Positions 40,101-47,719 of a DNA stretch of 64,000 nucleotides are shown here, in pieces; position 1 is the stretch's first letter, and each line of letters opens with the position of its first letter. The translations under genes were made by a program, and so were the position numbers. Under the pieces are notes generated by a model, which worked only from the letters and a program-made list of their open reading frames with translations, was not told the origin of the DNA and did not search any database. Source of the stretch: Paenibacillus typhae (GTDB lineage Bacteria; Bacillota; Bacilli; Paenibacillales; Paenibacillaceae); NCBI RefSeq assembly GCF_900099765.1, contig NZ_FNDX01000007.1:62001-126000 (forward strand). The letters are read 5' to 3'.

Positions 40101-40902
40101 CTTTAACATTCTGGTAAATGCCCTGCCTGCCAGCACTGTTCTGAACAACCAGGCTTCGGTAAGCTTCACCTCCGGTGCTTTCTCCGGTGCTTCCTATTCC
40201 AATAACCTGATCACACCGGTGTTCCAGCCGTTCATCAATGTCGTTAAGAGTGCAGATACAGCTAACGCAACTGTCGGCGATACAGTCACTTACTTCCTGA
40301 ATGTGAGCAACACAGGCAACCTGCCGGCTGATGTTACCGTAACCGACGCCATTCCGCCGGGAGCTGCACTTGTGCCGAACAGTGTCCTGATCAACGGCGT
40401 ACCGCAGCCGGGAATTGACCCTACCTCGGGAATTCCGCTGGGTACAGTTGCACCCGGAGCTACCGTTACTGTAACTGTAACTCTACAGGTAACAGTTGCC
40501 TCCCTGCCGTCACCGCAGCAGCTCGTCAACCAGGCAGCCGCCAGCTTCACCTTTACTCCGCCGGACGGACGTCTGCTCTCCGGTTCCTCGCTCTCCAACG
40601 TGCTCGTCATTCCGGTCTCTTCTCCGGATGTTACAGCAGTTAAGAGTACTCCGGCAATTGATGCGGTAGTCGGTGACCTTATCACCTACACCATTGTGGT
40701 AACCAACAACGGCATTGTCGCCGTAAATAATGTCGTGCTGGTTGACCCGATTCCGGCCGGCAGCCAGTTTGTAATAGGCAGCGTGGCCGTCGACGGTGTT
40801 CAACGTCCAAATGCCAACCCTGCAGCCGGTATTGTAATCGGTACGATTGCCGCAGGCGCTTCAGTGACCGTTACCTTCCAGGTACAGGTAATTGAGGTAT
40901 GA
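34174..40902 (+). CDS. giant DUF11-repeat protein, N-terminal part (modules 1-15)
   Basis: This protein of about 2,240 residues has an N-terminal domain of about 345 residues (ITFTGNTLGLSRSD, AELIWGGSY) followed by 15 DUF11 (B_ant_repeat) modules of about 128 residues, each starting like VVKSxxxxxATVGDxxxYT. The modules alternate between two types. It has no signal peptide, sortase signal, SLH domain or membrane helix. The first ATG is 34174, but AAGGAGGTG lies inside the frame at 34177-34185 and points to the ATT at 34192; an in-frame GTG at 34183 overlaps the site. The frame ends inside module 15, where the next gene begins by an ATGA overlap. The likely role is surface or spore adhesion, by family only. 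Confidence 0.88.
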   Translation: MKEVKKIPLVVRSTINATGAITFTGNTLGLSRSDTAGVPGTQDSIGAFTTINTASAFGTYPAGTTSLYQNNSSSAILTIPAGSTVLYAELIWGGSYINGSVNLSAAINNPVSLTTPAGNTVSVSPDSATSNTVELGGGASAYVRSNNVTSVIQAGGAGTYTVAGVVGTIVISGDSTANHAGWTLGVIYQNPSLPFRNMSLRAGAVLVQSTSAPVVTTITGFATPVTGALGGRILFSAQEGDANRSGDQALFGPTSATQVALSGPNNFANNFFASQINNDAGALNTTGTFGNRNQTNGSPGSNIVGGRQGWDITNVDVSARLINNQSSALLTLTTSGDAYVVNGNALQIDINAPKISLTKSANVTGTIVGDTVTYTVTVSNTGTASAASVVLSDTLPAGLTFVAGSVVVAGVSRPTFDVTAGIPLGSLALGTSVTVTYQARVTSLPSPQFVPNTVNAAFTFQSVAGGPVVSGVIPSNTNSLPVYSPVLGLVKSANTTNATVGDQITYTIQINNTGNIGAATTLTDNIPAGSTYVPGSFTVNGTPVAGNPAAGIPIGTIAAGGSSTVQFRVVVNSLPSPPRLVDQATAAYTFVVPDGRTVSGSAASNTLTIPVTLPNVAVAKSASLPDVAVGDTLLYTSVISNNGIAAVTSVVLSDQIPAGSTFVPGSVVVAGSARPAADPASGISIGAIPPGTSVTVTFQVTVTSVPAGSQLSNRSSASYSSGAFTAITQSNIVTTPVFQPVIGIVKSASPSSATVGGNVLYTLQVQNSGNIAAVVTLSDNIPAGSAFVPGSVIVNNVVRPSDSPLTGIPLGSVAPGAVVTVTFLTSVQSLPSPAVLTDQGSSSYTYQLPSGRSLAGTSVSNTVSIPVSAPNINLLKSASLNAIAVGEYITYTVSVSNPSGVAVNNVVLSDPIPAGGAFVAGSTTINGAAAPSANPGAGINLGTIAAGATVVVTFQVNATSVPPSGQLGNRASASFTAGSFSGTALSNTVNTPVFIPVISLIKSANAVQASVGSTLSFSILASNTGNIAATLNLTDSLPPQVTFEPNSVIVGGTPLPGYNLVSGVPVGPLAPGDSVTVSFLVTVTALPPNQQLLNTAAASYTFTLPDGRQLGGNTASNTLAVPVSAPNINVVKSVNAIDAVTGDILTFTSVLTNTSIAAVNNIILSDPLPENAAFIPGTVIVGGVSQPLSVPSTGIPIGSLAPGASVAVTFEVRITMPIPSQINNQSTVSFTSGVFSGSSSSNVTTTPVIQPQISLVKSANDLNATVGDTIIYTIVVSNTGNLAANVTLTDNIPAGTTFDPNSVIVGGFPQPGSAPDTGIAVGTVAPGTSVTVSFTVFIVSLPTPQQLVNQASSTFTFTPPDGRLLTGTAASNTVTIAVTAPNLAVVKSTTFTAAALGDTIPYTVTITNNGIDPVNSVQLNDPTPDGTVFVVGSVAVNGVPFPNANPATGVSIGTLAAGASSTVTYNVLVTSVPADASIDNQATVTYTSGVFSGSTFSNPVAVPVFQPNIAIVKGASTTNATVGDTVTYSLTVSNTGNYPAVLTVTDNIPAGTTFVPNSVLVNGLPLPQADPSTGIAAGTVPAAGSVQVQFSVVITSLPSPQLLVNQGTASYTFTLPDGRTLSGSALSNTFTIPVSNPNLGVVKSTTTTATTVGDSITYTVVLTNNGIAAVNNVVFTDALPAGTTFAAGSVLVDGVPRPGASPATGVTIGSIAPGASVTVAFTVNVTSLPAGGVLNNQSSVSFTSGAIANVAFSNIVTTPVYQPIVAAVKSSNVTNATVGDTITYTVTVNNSGNYPATGTLTDTIPAGTVLVANSVLINGLPVPGSDPATGVPLGTIAAGAALTVTFSVLIDTLPPSQQLSNQAVISLAYTLPDGRTFNQTASSNINLISVSSPNVAVVKSTSVIDAVIGDTVPYTVAVTNNGIAPINNVVLSDPIPAGASFITGSVVVDGTPVPGANPANGVAIGTIAPGATATVTFNILVNALPASTVLNNQASVSFTSGAFSGASYSNNLITPVFQPFINVVKSADTANATVGDTVTYFLNVSNTGNLPADVTVTDAIPPGAALVPNSVLINGVPQPGIDPTSGIPLGTVAPGATVTVTVTLQVTVASLPSPQQLVNQAAASFTFTPPDGRLLSGSSLSNVLVIPVSSPDVTAVKSTPAIDAVVGDLITYTIVVTNNGIVAVNNVVLVDPIPAGSQFVIGSVAVDGVQRPNANPAAGIVIGTIAAGASVTVTFQVQVIEV

Positions 40903-42584
40903 CACCAGGCCCGAATCTGCAGCCCGTCGTGACGAATCAATCCATGGTGCTGTTCAGCTCAGCAGCAGGGAATGACGGGATCACCTTCTCCAATACCGTC
41001 AATACACAGGTTGTTGGTCCTGTTCTCTCACTGGTCAAAAGTGCAGACAAAACCAGTGTTTCCCTTGGGGAAACACTGGTTTATACTATCACGGCGAGGA
41101 ACAGCGGCAATCTCCCTGCTCTGGTTACCGTTCTGGACGCCCTGCCCGCTGGAGTATCATTTATTGCCAACAGTGTCATAAGAGACGGCGTCCCGCTGCC
41201 CGGCGTATCTCCAGAGGGCGGAATTCCGCTTGATAAGGTTGCACCGCAAAGCCAGGTTACGGTCGCTTTTCAGGTTATCGTGGTTTCGCTTCCGCCTTCC
41301 CTTGAGCTGCAGAATGCCGCAACCGGCACATATTCCTTCTCCACCCCGGGCGGCAGAATGGTGCAGGGGGAGATCCGCTCCAATATTGTTGCGGTACCGC
41401 TGCTATCCTACCAGCTCTCCGTCCTGCTTACTGCAAGCACCACGACCACCTTCGTGGGGGATGTGTTTACGTATACCCTGCTGCTGAGAAACGAGGGGAC
41501 ACTGTCACTTGGTGGTATTACCGCAGTCATTCCAGTCCCGGAGGGAGCGGTGTTTATTCCCGGAAGCGTAGTTGCAGGTGGAGTATACTCTCCCGAGGCG
41601 GACCCGGCTGCCGGAATACCGCTGGGTACACTCGGCGTTGGAGCCGCGGCGGAGATTTCCTTCCGGGTACGGGTCAGTGCAGTGCCGCCCGGCTCTGTCC
41701 TTGTTACCCCCGCAACGCTCTCTTATATCGTGAATGATGTTGAGGAACAAGCGGTGAGCAACACAGTAACGGTTACAATTGTGCAGGCAGGAATCCATGT
41801 GAGCCTGAAGGTAGACCGGCATAGCGCAACTCCGGGCGACAATCTCCGCTATGAATTTACGGTCCGGAACAGCGGCAATCTTGCAGTGGAAGCCGTGCTA
41901 ACCGATACCATACCCGCTGGCACCCTGTTTATCTGGGACAGTATACAGGTAAACGGAGTTCCCCGTCCGGGAGTGCGGCCTGGGGATGGCGTTCTGCTCG
42001 GTACGGTAAGACCGGGAGCAGCCGTTCATGTAGCATTTCTCGCAGCTGTACCTGCTGCCACCGATATCCGGGAGCTGCCGGCCATCCGGAACCAGGGAAA
42101 TGCCACGTATACCTACACGCTTCCGGACGGGAGGAGCGTCAGACAGAATTCCCGGTCCAATGCAGTCACTACATTGCTTTATGCGCCGATCATTTCGATT
42201 CAAATGAGCGGTGATCCGCCGGTTGTCGAGCACGGAAGCATTGCCGAATTCAGCATTCATGTAACCAACAGCGGCAATTATCCTGCTGAAGTAACAGTGA
42301 TCCGGATTGTGCCGCAGGGCACGGTCATTGATCCGGATATTGTCACTGTCAGCTCGGTCACGGTACCGGGCAATTCCTATAGCGGCACTGTGCAGCTGGG
42401 AGTCCTTGAGCCGGGGCAGACGGTTCATCTGACCTATAGGGTCAAAATCAATATCGATTATATGGGCAATACGCTTCAGGGCAATTCGACCGCGCTGTAT
42501 GTGTATACCATTGAGGACCGCCGCTATTCAGGCGAAGCCATATCCAACAGCTACCGTCTTATCATTGAGGAGATCAGTGAATAA
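40899..42584 (+). CDS. DUF11-repeat protein, C-terminal part (end of module 15 plus modules 16-19)
   Basis: This 561-residue reading frame overlaps the stop of the preceding one as ATGA. Its first 40 residues ([28 protein letters not shown]) are the missing end of module 15, and four more DUF11 modules follow at the regular spacing (starts near 41022, 41405, 41791 and 42185). Modules 17-19 have diverged more than those before. There is no signal, anchor or membrane segment. It may be a second chain made by coupled re-initiation, or part of one chain of about 2,800 residues if the frame is restored. Confidence 0.85.
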   Translation: MTPGPNLQPVVTNQSMVLFSSAAGNDGITFSNTVNTQVVGPVLSLVKSADKTSVSLGETLVYTITARNSGNLPALVTVLDALPAGVSFIANSVIRDGVPLPGVSPEGGIPLDKVAPQSQVTVAFQVIVVSLPPSLELQNAATGTYSFSTPGGRMVQGEIRSNIVAVPLLSYQLSVLLTASTTTTFVGDVFTYTLLLRNEGTLSLGGITAVIPVPEGAVFIPGSVVAGGVYSPEADPAAGIPLGTLGVGAAAEISFRVRVSAVPPGSVLVTPATLSYIVNDVEEQAVSNTVTVTIVQAGIHVSLKVDRHSATPGDNLRYEFTVRNSGNLAVEAVLTDTIPAGTLFIWDSIQVNGVPRPGVRPGDGVLLGTVRPGAAVHVAFLAAVPAATDIRELPAIRNQGNATYTYTLPDGRSVRQNSRSNAVTTLLYAPIISIQMSGDPPVVEHGSIAEFSIHVTNSGNYPAEVTVIRIVPQGTVIDPDIVTVSSVTVPGNSYSGTVQLGVLEPGQTVHLTYRVKINIDYMGNTLQGNSTALYVYTIEDRRYSGEAISNSYRLIIEEISE

Positions 42585-42693
42585 AGACAGTTCACATATC
42601 CCCCATCCCCATGAATATACTTTAGTTACAACCCTTTCAGCGGAACTAAGGCTTGTGAAGGGACTGATTTATATTTCATGGGAGGTGGTCATC

Positions 42694-43854
42694 CTGCCGC
42701 AATCACCGGAGCCGTATGCATTTGTTGTCTCAAAAGAAGACTGGTCCCTTCACCGTAAGGGCCACCAGGATCAGGAGCGTCACCAGCAGAAGGTAAGGGA
42801 AGCCATCAAGGATAATCTGCCCGACCTCGTTACCGAAGAGAACATTATCATGTCTGACGGCAAGCAGATTGTAAAGGTGCCGATCCGCAGTCTGGATGAA
42901 TACCGGATTATCTATAACTTCCGCAAGCAGAAACATGTCGGCCAGGGGGACGGAGACAGCCAGGTGGGGGATGTCCTCGGCCGTGACTCCCAGTCCCCCC
43001 AGCCGGGCAAGGGTGACAAGGCCGGGGATCAGCCGGGCCAGGACACCATTGAAGCGGAGGTCAATCTGGAGGATCTGGAGGACATTCTGTTTCAGGATCT
43101 CGAGCTTCCGCATCTTGCCCCTAAGGATAAGGAAGAAATTGAGGTCAAGTCGATTGTGTTCAACGATATCCGCAAGAAGGGCATGATGTCGAACATCGAC
43201 AAGAAGCGCACCCTGCTGGAGAATCTGCGGCGCAATGCCAGCAGCGGCCGGCCGGGCATCCACAGCATCAGCCCCGATGACCTGCGCTATAAAACGTGGG
43301 ATGATGTCACGGTCCCTCACTCCAATGCCGTTATTATTGCAATGATGGACACTTCGGGCTCGATGGGCACCTTCGAGAAGTACTGCGCCCGCAGCTTTTT
43401 CTTCTGGATGACCCGCTTCCTGCGCCGCCAGTACGAGAAGGTCGATATTGTCTTCCTGGCTCATCATACCGAAGCCAAGGAAGTCAGTGAGCATGATTTC
43501 TTCACCCGGGGCGAGAGCGGCGGTACAATCTGTTCGTCGGCCTACCAGAAGGCGATTGAGATTATCGACAGCCGGTACCCGCCGGCCAAATATAACATCT
43601 ATCCTTTTCACTTCTCTGACGGGGATAACCTGACCTCCGATAATGAGCGCTGCGTCAAGCTGATCGGCGAGCTGCTGAAGCGCAGCAACATGTTCGGTTA
43701 CGGCGAAGTGAACCAGTATAACCGCAGCAGCACACTGATGTCCGCCTACCGCCATCTGAAGCAGGAGCAGTTCATGCATTATGTCATCAAGGATAAGAAA
43801 GAAGTGTACCAGGCGCTCAAGACCTTTTTTGGTAAAAGAAGCCCGGTAAAGTAA
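42694..43854 (+). CDS. yhbH: sporulation protein YhbH (DUF444 family)
   Basis: This protein of about 386 residues has the DUF444/UPF0229 pattern: [14 protein letters not shown] at the start, [32 protein letters not shown], and a von Willebrand A-like domain with the metal motif MMDTSGSMG. YhbH is co-expressed with PrkA kinase and SpoVR in related sporulators; none is nearby here. No in-frame ATG fits the usual length. GGGAGGTGG at 42680-42688 points to CTG at 42694 (eight bases after GGAGG), giving a start like that of relatives; GTG at 42685 is too close. The open frame runs up to 42499. Confidence 0.88.
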   Translation: MPQSPEPYAFVVSKEDWSLHRKGHQDQERHQQKVREAIKDNLPDLVTEENIIMSDGKQIVKVPIRSLDEYRIIYNFRKQKHVGQGDGDSQVGDVLGRDSQSPQPGKGDKAGDQPGQDTIEAEVNLEDLEDILFQDLELPHLAPKDKEEIEVKSIVFNDIRKKGMMSNIDKKRTLLENLRRNASSGRPGIHSISPDDLRYKTWDDVTVPHSNAVIIAMMDTSGSMGTFEKYCARSFFFWMTRFLRRQYEKVDIVFLAHHTEAKEVSEHDFFTRGESGGTICSSAYQKAIEIIDSRYPPAKYNIYPFHFSDGDNLTSDNERCVKLIGELLKRSNMFGYGEVNQYNRSSTLMSAYRHLKQEQFMHYVIKDKKEVYQALKTFFGKRSPVK

Positions 43855-43870
43855 GCTTAGGCATACCTGA

Positions 43871-43901
43871 AACCTCTTCCCTCCAGGGATGAGGTTTTTT
43901 T
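43871..43901 (+). terminator. terminator of yhbH
   Basis: AACCTC (43871-43876) pairs with GAGGTT (43891-43896). An inner CCCT/AGGG pair is present, followed by seven T. Confidence 0.75.
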
Positions 43902-43917
43902 GCTGTGCTATTGCCTG

Positions 43918-43985
43918 TTGACATCTATATCGGCAGACGATACAGTATTTATATCGGTTGACGATATAACGTTTGACGGTATATC
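43918..43985 (+). promoter_or_regulatory. padR promoter with inverted-repeat operators
   Basis: TTGACA (43918-43923), a 17-nt spacer and TACAGT (43941-43946) form a promoter. TATATCGGCAGACGATA (43926-43942) lies in the spacer, TATATCGGTTGACGATATA (43950-43968) lies at the start site, and a half-site TTGACGGTATA follows near 43973-43983. The TATATCG...CGATATA symmetry fits the operators of PadR repressors; autoregulation is inferred. Confidence 0.7.
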
Positions 43986-44004
43986 AGGAAAGAGGTGATC
44001 CGGA

Positions 44005-44334
44005 GTGCCGGACAATAAAGATTACGGGGCTTTAACAGAAGGCGTATATTATATACTTTTATCTTTGCTCACCCCGATGCACGGCTATGGCATCATGCAG
44101 AACGTGAAGCTCCTGAGCAATGAGCGGGTTGAGCTGGGCGCAGGCACATTATACGGGGCGCTGAGCACATTGGTGGAGCGTGGCTGGATCGAGCTGCTTC
44201 AGGGGGAGCAGGATTCCCGCAAGAAGGAGTACCGAATCACGGAGGACGGCCGGACTGCTGTCCGGACTGAAATGGCCAGACTTGACGAACTGCTGGCGAA
44301 CGGCAGAAAGCTTATAGGAGGGGACCCGGAATGA
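44005..44334 (+). CDS. PadR family transcriptional regulator
   Basis: This 109-residue protein is a compact winged-helix regulator: GVYYILLSLLTPMHGYGIMQNV, the wing ELGAGTLYGALSTLVERGWIELL and KKEYRITEDGRTAV. The C-terminal helix is short, as in the PadR-s1 class, and would mediate the dimer. Its start is GTG with AGAGGTG upstream. It overlaps the DUF2812 gene by ATGA, a frequent pairing in Bacillota, and is likely to repress its own operon through the TATATCG repeats. Confidence 0.92.
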   Translation: MPDNKDYGALTEGVYYILLSLLTPMHGYGIMQNVKLLSNERVELGAGTLYGALSTLVERGWIELLQGEQDSRKKEYRITEDGRTAVRTEMARLDELLANGRKLIGGDPE

Positions 44335-44912
44335 GTCTCGTAAAACGCAGATTTTTCAGTGATTTTGAAAAGGAAGAGGAATGGCTGAACGAGATGGCTG
44401 CCAATGGGCTCGCGCTTAGCGAATACTCCTGGGCAAGGTACACCTTCGAGGAAAGCGGCAAGGGAGAGTATATTTACCGCATCGAAATGCTGAAGGAAGA
44501 TCCGAAGGCGCCGGAGGCTGCCGAATACCTGCAGTTTATGAAAGAGACAGGGGCAGAGCTTGTACCTACGGGGAAATGGTTATGGGGCACATTAAACTAC
44601 AGCAACCTGCGCTGGGTTATCTTCCGGAGAAAAGCATCCGAAGGCGCCTTCACCATATATTCCGATATTGACTCCAAAATCAAACATTATAAACGGATTC
44701 ACAGCCTGTGGATGTCGCTAGCGGTGATGGAGCTGATTATCGGCTTTTTCAATATCGCTTTGATGTTCGTGAACAACCCCACTGCCCTTAACAGAATCAA
44801 CTTTGTCATGGGCCTGCTGCTCATCGTTCTGTCCTTATTCTTTATTTCGATGGGCAGATCTATCCGCAAAAAGATTTCCAGACTGCAAAGTGACCAGCTG
44901 ATCCGGGAGTAA
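44331..44912 (+). CDS. DUF2812 membrane protein
   Basis: This 193-residue protein has a soluble N-terminal DUF2812 domain (FSDFEKEEEWLNEMAANGLALSEYSW, YRIEMLKE) and two C-terminal membrane helices (LWMSLAVMELIIGFFNIALMFV and INFVMGLLLIVLSLFFISMG). It is translationally coupled to the PadR gene by ATGA. DUF2812 proteins pair with PadR regulators and may sense membrane stress, but no function is established. Confidence 0.88.
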   Translation: MSLVKRRFFSDFEKEEEWLNEMAANGLALSEYSWARYTFEESGKGEYIYRIEMLKEDPKAPEAAEYLQFMKETGAELVPTGKWLWGTLNYSNLRWVIFRRKASEGAFTIYSDIDSKIKHYKRIHSLWMSLAVMELIIGFFNIALMFVNNPTALNRINFVMGLLLIVLSLFFISMGRSIRKKISRLQSDQLIRE

Positions 44913-44935
44913 GACTTCAATTCTCTCATGTAAAA

Positions 44936-44972
44936 AAGGCCGAAAGCAGACTTTCCCCCTGCTCCCGGCCTT
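44936..44972. terminator. bidirectional terminator
   Basis: AAGGCCG (44936-44942) pairs with CGGCCTT (44966-44972), with an inner AGCAG/CTGCT pair, between convergent genes. Confidence 0.75.
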
Positions 44973-44981
44973 CTATTTGAT

Positions 44982-46487
44982 TTAATGCACCTTCTCGCGG
45001 TCCTTGCCCTTGTCGGATTCACCGGCATTTTTATTGGCGGCATCGCGGTCCTGCTGCATTTCCTCTACTGTTTTCACTTTCAGGCGTGCTGCTCCTTCGT
45101 TGTCTGTACGGGTAGGGATCAGGTTGCCTGAAGCCAGGCGTTCCTTCGCTGCGGCAATCGCCGTCTTGTACTGCGGCAGCCACTGCTCCCCGGCAACTAG
45201 CATCTCATCGACCATCTGCCAGATTTCCTTGGGATTGCAGACTGCCCCGACCAGCGGGTCCATCATGAACGCCTGGCGCAGCAGCTGATCATCCCCGTGC
45301 ACCGCTGCTTCAACCGCCAGACGCTGTACCGATATGCTGACATTGCAGACCGCAGCCGGACCAAGCGGCAGATCCCCGACCAGCGGCATCGAGATGCCGT
45401 TATGGTCCACATACCCCGGAGCTTCGATAATAGCATCTGCAGGCAGATTGGCGATTACGCCATTGTTCACAACATTGAAGTGGCCCCGGTAGACCCGGCC
45501 TGTCTCAAGCCCTTCAATAATATAGGAGCCGTGCTCCTCCCCCCGGTTCTCCGGTGTATACGCAAGTGCAGGGTCCTTCATCCAGTTCGGAAAATCCGTC
45601 TCGAACCAGTTACGCCCTTCCGTGCATACCCGCAGATAACCTCCTGTTTCGCCGTTAATCCAGCTGCCGAGATCAATCCAGTCCATGATTTCGCCGCTGC
45701 GTTTGCGGTACCATGGGACATATTCGCTTAAGTGGCCGTTGGATTCCGTGCTGTAGTAACCGAACCGGCGCAGCATATCAATCCGCACCTTCTCTGTCCG
45801 GCTGTATTCCGGATGACTCTCGAATGCTTCCAGCAGGCCTGCTGTCAGATCCTTGCCCTTATGCTTCGCCGAGATATACCAGGTCTGGTGATTGATGCCG
45901 GCACAGATAATGTCCACATCTGATTTCTCCAGCCCGTAGACCTCGGCAATCTGGTGATGTCCGTGCTGTACACCGTGGCACAGGCCAATCGTCCGGACGC
46001 CGCCGTATTTGTTGCAGGCCCAGGTCAGCATGGCCATCGGGTTGGAGTAATTGAGCAGCAGCACATCCGGCGAAGCCACTTCACGGATGTCACGGCAGAT
46101 CTCCAGCATTTCGGCAATTCCGCGCTGCCCGTACATAATGCCGCCGGCACACAGCGTATCGCCCACACATTGGTCAACACCATACTTCAGCGGAATATCC
46201 ACATCGGTGGCAAAAGCCTCAAGTCCGCCCATACGGATTGTACAAAATACGTACTTGGCATCCTTCAGCGCCTCTCTGCGGTCAGTGGTGGGCTTGATCC
46301 GGATCGACAGGCCGTTCTCTGTGATATCCCGCTGGCATAGCTCGGTCACCATTTGCAGATTGTGTTCGTTAATATCCGTAAATGATACTTCAATATTGCG
46401 GAATTCCGCTACAGTAAGCAGGTCGCGCAGCAGTCCGCGGGTAAATCCGATACTGCCTGCCCCGATAAAGGTCACTTTAAAAGACAT
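44982..46487 (-). CDS. GH4 alpha-glucosidase/alpha-galactosidase, NAD- and metal-dependent
   Basis: This 501-residue family 4 glycoside hydrolase uses NAD and Mn(II) rather than two acidic residues. NAD binding is seen in FIGAGSIGFT (residues 6-15). The metal motif GLCHGVQHGH and GINHQTWY are present, together with NYSNPMAMLTWA. The set resembles the MelA/AglA branch acting on alpha-linked galactosides or glucosides; the exact sugar is uncertain. The ATG at 46487 lies nine bases after CGGAGG and is better than the ATG at 46496. It follows the AraC regulator gene on the same strand, with its own TTGACA promoter element. Confidence 0.9.
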   Translation of the reverse strand: MSFKVTFIGAGSIGFTRGLLRDLLTVAEFRNIEVSFTDINEHNLQMVTELCQRDITENGLSIRIKPTTDRREALKDAKYVFCTIRMGGLEAFATDVDIPLKYGVDQCVGDTLCAGGIMYGQRGIAEMLEICRDIREVASPDVLLLNYSNPMAMLTWACNKYGGVRTIGLCHGVQHGHHQIAEVYGLEKSDVDIICAGINHQTWYISAKHKGKDLTAGLLEAFESHPEYSRTEKVRIDMLRRFGYYSTESNGHLSEYVPWYRKRSGEIMDWIDLGSWINGETGGYLRVCTEGRNWFETDFPNWMKDPALAYTPENRGEEHGSYIIEGLETGRVYRGHFNVVNNGVIANLPADAIIEAPGYVDHNGISMPLVGDLPLGPAAVCNVSISVQRLAVEAAVHGDDQLLRQAFMMDPLVGAVCNPKEIWQMVDEMLVAGEQWLPQYKTAIAAAKERLASGNLIPTRTDNEGAARLKVKTVEEMQQDRDAANKNAGESDKGKDREKVH

Positions 46488-46559
46488 CGTTATCATCCTC
46501 CGTTAAAGGTTATTCTACCTGTCCATTGTAGCAAGGAGACTAACGGAAGCGTAACCAAT

Positions 46560-46589
46560 ATCATGACCAGTTTACTTTTAGACTGTCAA
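46560..46589 (-). promoter_or_regulatory. candidate promoter of the GH4 gene
   Basis: On the minus strand TTGACA (46589-46584), an 18-nt spacer and CATGAT (46565-46560) precede the GH4 gene. The -35 is perfect and the -10 fair. It overlaps the stop region of the AraC gene. Confidence 0.45.
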
Positions 46590-46595
46590 CAATTC

Positions 46596-47522
46596 TCACC
46601 TTTCATCTGTAAACGAGCTGATATCACTCCAGGAATAACGTTCGATGGAGTTACGGTATTCAACCGGAGTGACGCCGGCATACTTTTTGAACAGCAGATG
46701 AAAATACTGCCTGCTGCTGATTCCGACATAATCGGCAATTTCGGCCACCGGAATTTCACTCTGTCCAAGCAGCATTTTGGCCTTCTCCATCCGCAGCAGG
46801 TTGAGATAATCCGTCAGTGTCTTACCTGTCTGCGCCTTGAAAATGCGGTGCAGATAACCGGGATGTACATTGACGGCCGCCGCGACCTCCTTGACCTGAA
46901 TGCTGCGGTCATAATTCTGGTGCAGGAATTCAATGGCCCGCCGTACATAGAGCTGGGAGGGTTGCTGGCTGGCTATCAGCCGTTCGCGGTGCAGCCTGGA
47001 GAGCCGGAGCAGCAGCTCAGCAAACAGCAGCTGAACGAGGCTGCCTCCCTCCTTGCCATACTGGTCCAGTTCCAGCACCAGCGCTTTCAGCACATGAAAG
47101 ACTTCCTCCGGATCAGACAGCACAAGGCTGATGAACGGTTTTCGCAAAAAATCGGCCAGTTCTCCTTCCTCCCGGGCCAGCCTGCTGAGTGACGGTGCAA
47201 CTCCCTTGTGCTCGACAAAGCCAAACTCGACATTCAGCATCCGGCAGGCGCTGCCCGGTTCAACGATCAGCCGGTGCGGGACGTTGGCGTCAAGCATAAT
47301 CAGCTCACTGCGCTTCAATCTGAACCGCTCCTCATGACCTGCAGCACTCCGGACATCGACCGCGCAGCTTCCCGAAATAACATACATTATTTCAGTTGAA
47401 TTATGCTGATGAAATGGCATTGTATATTGATCCCACTGCTTATAATAGTAAGCAAAAAAATACGGGCTGTACTCCTTCTCCAGCAGAGACTGCTGAAACA
47501 GACTCCCGCTAAGCTCATTCAT
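46596..47522 (-). CDS. AraC family transcriptional regulator with cupin sensor
   Basis: This 308-residue protein has an N-terminal cupin-like ligand-binding domain (QYTMPFHQHNSTEIMYVISG, residues about 30-50) and a C-terminal pair of helix-turn-helix motifs (IQVKEVAAAVNVHPGYLHRIFKAQTGKTLTDYL and IPVAEIADYVGISSRQYFHLLFKKYAGVTPVEYR). It lies immediately upstream of the GH4 gene on the same strand and is probably its activator. The ATG at 47522 lies eight bases after AAGGAG; a GTG at 47531 is in frame but too close to the site. Confidence 0.9.
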   Translation of the reverse strand: MNELSGSLFQQSLLEKEYSPYFFAYYYKQWDQYTMPFHQHNSTEIMYVISGSCAVDVRSAAGHEERFRLKRSELIMLDANVPHRLIVEPGSACRMLNVEFGFVEHKGVAPSLSRLAREEGELADFLRKPFISLVLSDPEEVFHVLKALVLELDQYGKEGGSLVQLLFAELLLRLSRLHRERLIASQQPSQLYVRRAIEFLHQNYDRSIQVKEVAAAVNVHPGYLHRIFKAQTGKTLTDYLNLLRMEKAKMLLGQSEIPVAEIADYVGISSRQYFHLLFKKYAGVTPVEYRNSIERYSWSDISSFTDER

Positions 47523-47616
47523 GCTGTTCACTCCTTTCCATCTTTGCAGCCGGTCCTTGCGGATATACCGCTAAACTAAGCTGTACTTTGTACAATACAA
47601 TAACCCTTAGTCAGCA

Positions 47617-47661
47617 AACAAGCCTCTGTCTCCGTAACAGTAACGGCGACAAAGGCTTGTT
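47617..47661 (-). terminator. terminator of the chemoreceptor gene
   Basis: AACAAGCCT (47617-47625) pairs with AGGCTTGTT (47653-47661). Inner CCGT/ACGG and TGTC/GACA pairs are present. The T run on the minus strand is weak. Confidence 0.6.
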
Positions 47662-47719
47662 GTATTTTAGCTGCAAGGTTTATCTGCAGCTGGTGGAGCG
47701 GATCTCGGCTCTACTATAG

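Noticed and set aside
40880..40905. Programmed -1 frameshift at the DUF11 junction
   Set aside because: No X XXY YYZ slippery heptamer precedes the stop, so classic frameshifting is not supported. Coupled re-initiation at ATGA or an indel fits better.
34174..42584. CRISPR or minisatellite explanation for the repeats
   Set aside because: The period is about 128 codons, the frame is kept, and the repeats encode DUF11 domains.
42730..43779. 349-codon open frame on the minus strand
   Set aside because: It lies antisense to yhbH, whose protein motifs are clear, and its own product has no recognisable domain or ribosome site.
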